Positions 63,327-64,000 of a DNA stretch of 64,000 nt are shown here, piece after piece (the first letter of the stretch is position 1; the number at the start of each line of letters is the position of its first letter). This stretch comes from Lachnospiraceae bacterium (lineage in GTDB: Bacteria > Bacillota > Clostridia > Lachnospirales > Lachnospiraceae). The stretch spans positions 124,001 through 188,000 of the forward strand of contig CAJTCV010000003.1 in assembly GCA_910574805.1 (NCBI GenBank), in the 5' to 3' direction. Below the pieces are notes generated by a model that ran no database searches, was not told where the DNA came from, and saw only the letters and a program-made list of their open reading frames with translations. Both the position numbers and the translations under genes were made by a program.

Positions 63327-64000
63327 GTCGTGCTGGCAGCTGTCAGAGAGTACAAAAGGGGCAGAGAGACTTTTTACAGGCAGGTGCCGGCTGAAAGTGC
63401 ATTCCGTATACCATCAGGTGGTAAATCTTACGGATGGAGAGGAGATATTTTCTCTCCATCCTGCGTTTCCGGCCAAGAGCCCCATGTCGCTGGTCCTCTG
63501 TACGGCGGGCGGATCCATGGGGGATCTGGCCCCGGAACGGGGAATGGAAGCAGTGTTTATGGACGGCTGCATGATTCTGAACGGGATCCGGATCGACTGC
63601 AGAAAGAGGACGGTGTGGGATCCGAAGCTGACAGTCCGGCTTTCTTCTGGCGGGATCACGCGGATCGTCTCCGGGATCCGGCAGATCCTGCCGGGGCTTC
63701 GGGACAGAGGCGGCTTCTCGGACTCCTGTATCTGTCCGGAACAGAGAGAAGAGGATTTTATGGACAGAGCGCTGCGCAGCCGTTTCAGAGCCTTTCTGGA
63801 GCCCTGTGAGGACGCTGCAGAGCTGGCTGTCTCCCTGCTTGGCATGGGATACGGGCTGACGCCTTCAGGCGATGATTTTCTTGTGGGCCTTTTCTATGTA
63901 TTGTGCATCGGCGGGTACATGGAGCATAAGACTGCAGGAGGGATCCAAAACGCAGTCCTTGGAAATCTTTCCAGAACCGGTGATCTGAGCGGGCAGTTTC
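63307..64000 (+). CDS. allH: DUF2877 protein AllH, third oxamate carbamoyltransferase subunit (right edge cut)
   Basis: The frame starting at the ATG at 63307 stays open to the end of the window (231 codons). It contains the DUF2877 hallmark MGYGLTPSGDDFLVGLFYVL near residue 180, preceded by LEPCEDAAELAVSLLG. The N-terminal half has VHSVYHQVVNLTDGEEIFSL and SPMSLVLCTAGG. It overlaps the fused AllFG gene by 20 bases, strong evidence that they act together. A GGGA lies near the start, so 63307 is plausible but a later start is possible. In E. coli the matching gene is ylbF, with a carbamate kinase gene after it; that would be the prediction to the right of this window. Confidence 0.88.
   Translation, partial: MEKTGNESCWQLSESTKGAERLFTGRCRLKVHSVYHQVVNLTDGEEIFSLHPAFPAKSPMSLVLCTAGGSMGDLAPERGMEAVFMDGCMILNGIRIDCRKRTVWDPKLTVRLSSGGITRIVSGIRQILPGLRDRGGFSDSCICPEQREEDFMDRALRSRFRAFLEPCEDAAELAVSLLGMGYGLTPSGDDFLVGLFYVLCIGGYMEHKTAGGIQNAVLGNLSRTGDLSGQF

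Noticed and set aside
63330-63809. A 159-codon open frame in a different phase from allH near the right edge
   Set aside because: The DUF2877 signature lies in the other frame, starting at 63307, which stays open to the window end; this frame stops and has no recognisable domain.

Overview
The window looks like chromosomal DNA of a Gram-positive anaerobe of the Lachnospiraceae (class Clostridia). Pointers are a moderately GC-rich sequence with strong AGGAGG ribosome sites, a SCIFF-type radical SAM maturase beside a fused SecDF, HemZ, an N-terminal nucleophile GltB with a separate GltD, lipoprotein-anchored ABC binding proteins, and frequent TTG/GTG or ATGA-overlap starts. The placement is inferred from gene content only. 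I see no tRNA, rRNA, CRISPR array, insertion sequence or prophage.

Region 1 (1-22.5 kb) is housekeeping: scfB (cut at the left edge), secDF, a putative esterase, a flavin-type oxidase, a GH36 alpha-galactosidase, recJ, apt, rel, an MBL-fold hydrolase, nfo (reverse strand), a TRIC-like channel, argS, a CPBP protease and gltB-gltD. Nfo and the TRIC-like gene diverge from two near-consensus promoters placed back to back.

Region 2 (22.6-34.6 kb) is a carbohydrate uptake and sensing block: an aldo/keto reductase, a PfkB-family kinase with a promoter/operator, a ribose-type ABC importer (binding protein, ATPase, permease), a second closely related binding lipoprotein, a NarL-type two-component system, an orphan family-1 binding protein and an AI-2E family membrane protein. 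The second binding protein, histidine kinase and regulator look like a binding-protein-coupled sugar sensor. Two unusual hairpin elements sit between the ATPase and permease genes.

Region 3 (34.6-45.1 kb) holds pyrBI with a short terminator-containing leader, a small membrane protein, folC-pheA, a PHP phosphoesterase, a MATE exporter, malic enzyme, an EamA transporter and hemZ.

Region 4 (45.3-64 kb, running off the right edge) is the most distinctive part: a ureide catabolism island. It has allE (ureidoglycine aminohydrolase), allD (ureidoglycolate dehydrogenase), a PucR regulator, an M24-fold protein lacking its metal-ligand aspartates, a complete dipeptide-type ABC importer, an M20 amidohydrolase, a Gfo/Idh/MocA oxidoreductase, a glutamine-amidotransferase-like protein without a cysteine nucleophile, an MFS transporter, one 1009-residue protein that fuses FdrA/AllF to AllG, and the start of allH. 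Read together, AllE, AllD and AllFG-AllH would convert ureidoglycine to ureidoglycolate, then oxalurate, then oxamate plus carbamoyl phosphate. Allantoinase, allantoate amidohydrolase and carbamate kinase are not visible here. The five genes between the regulator and the oxamate module have no assigned place in the known pathway, so the island may feed on an unrecognised ureido or amide compound.
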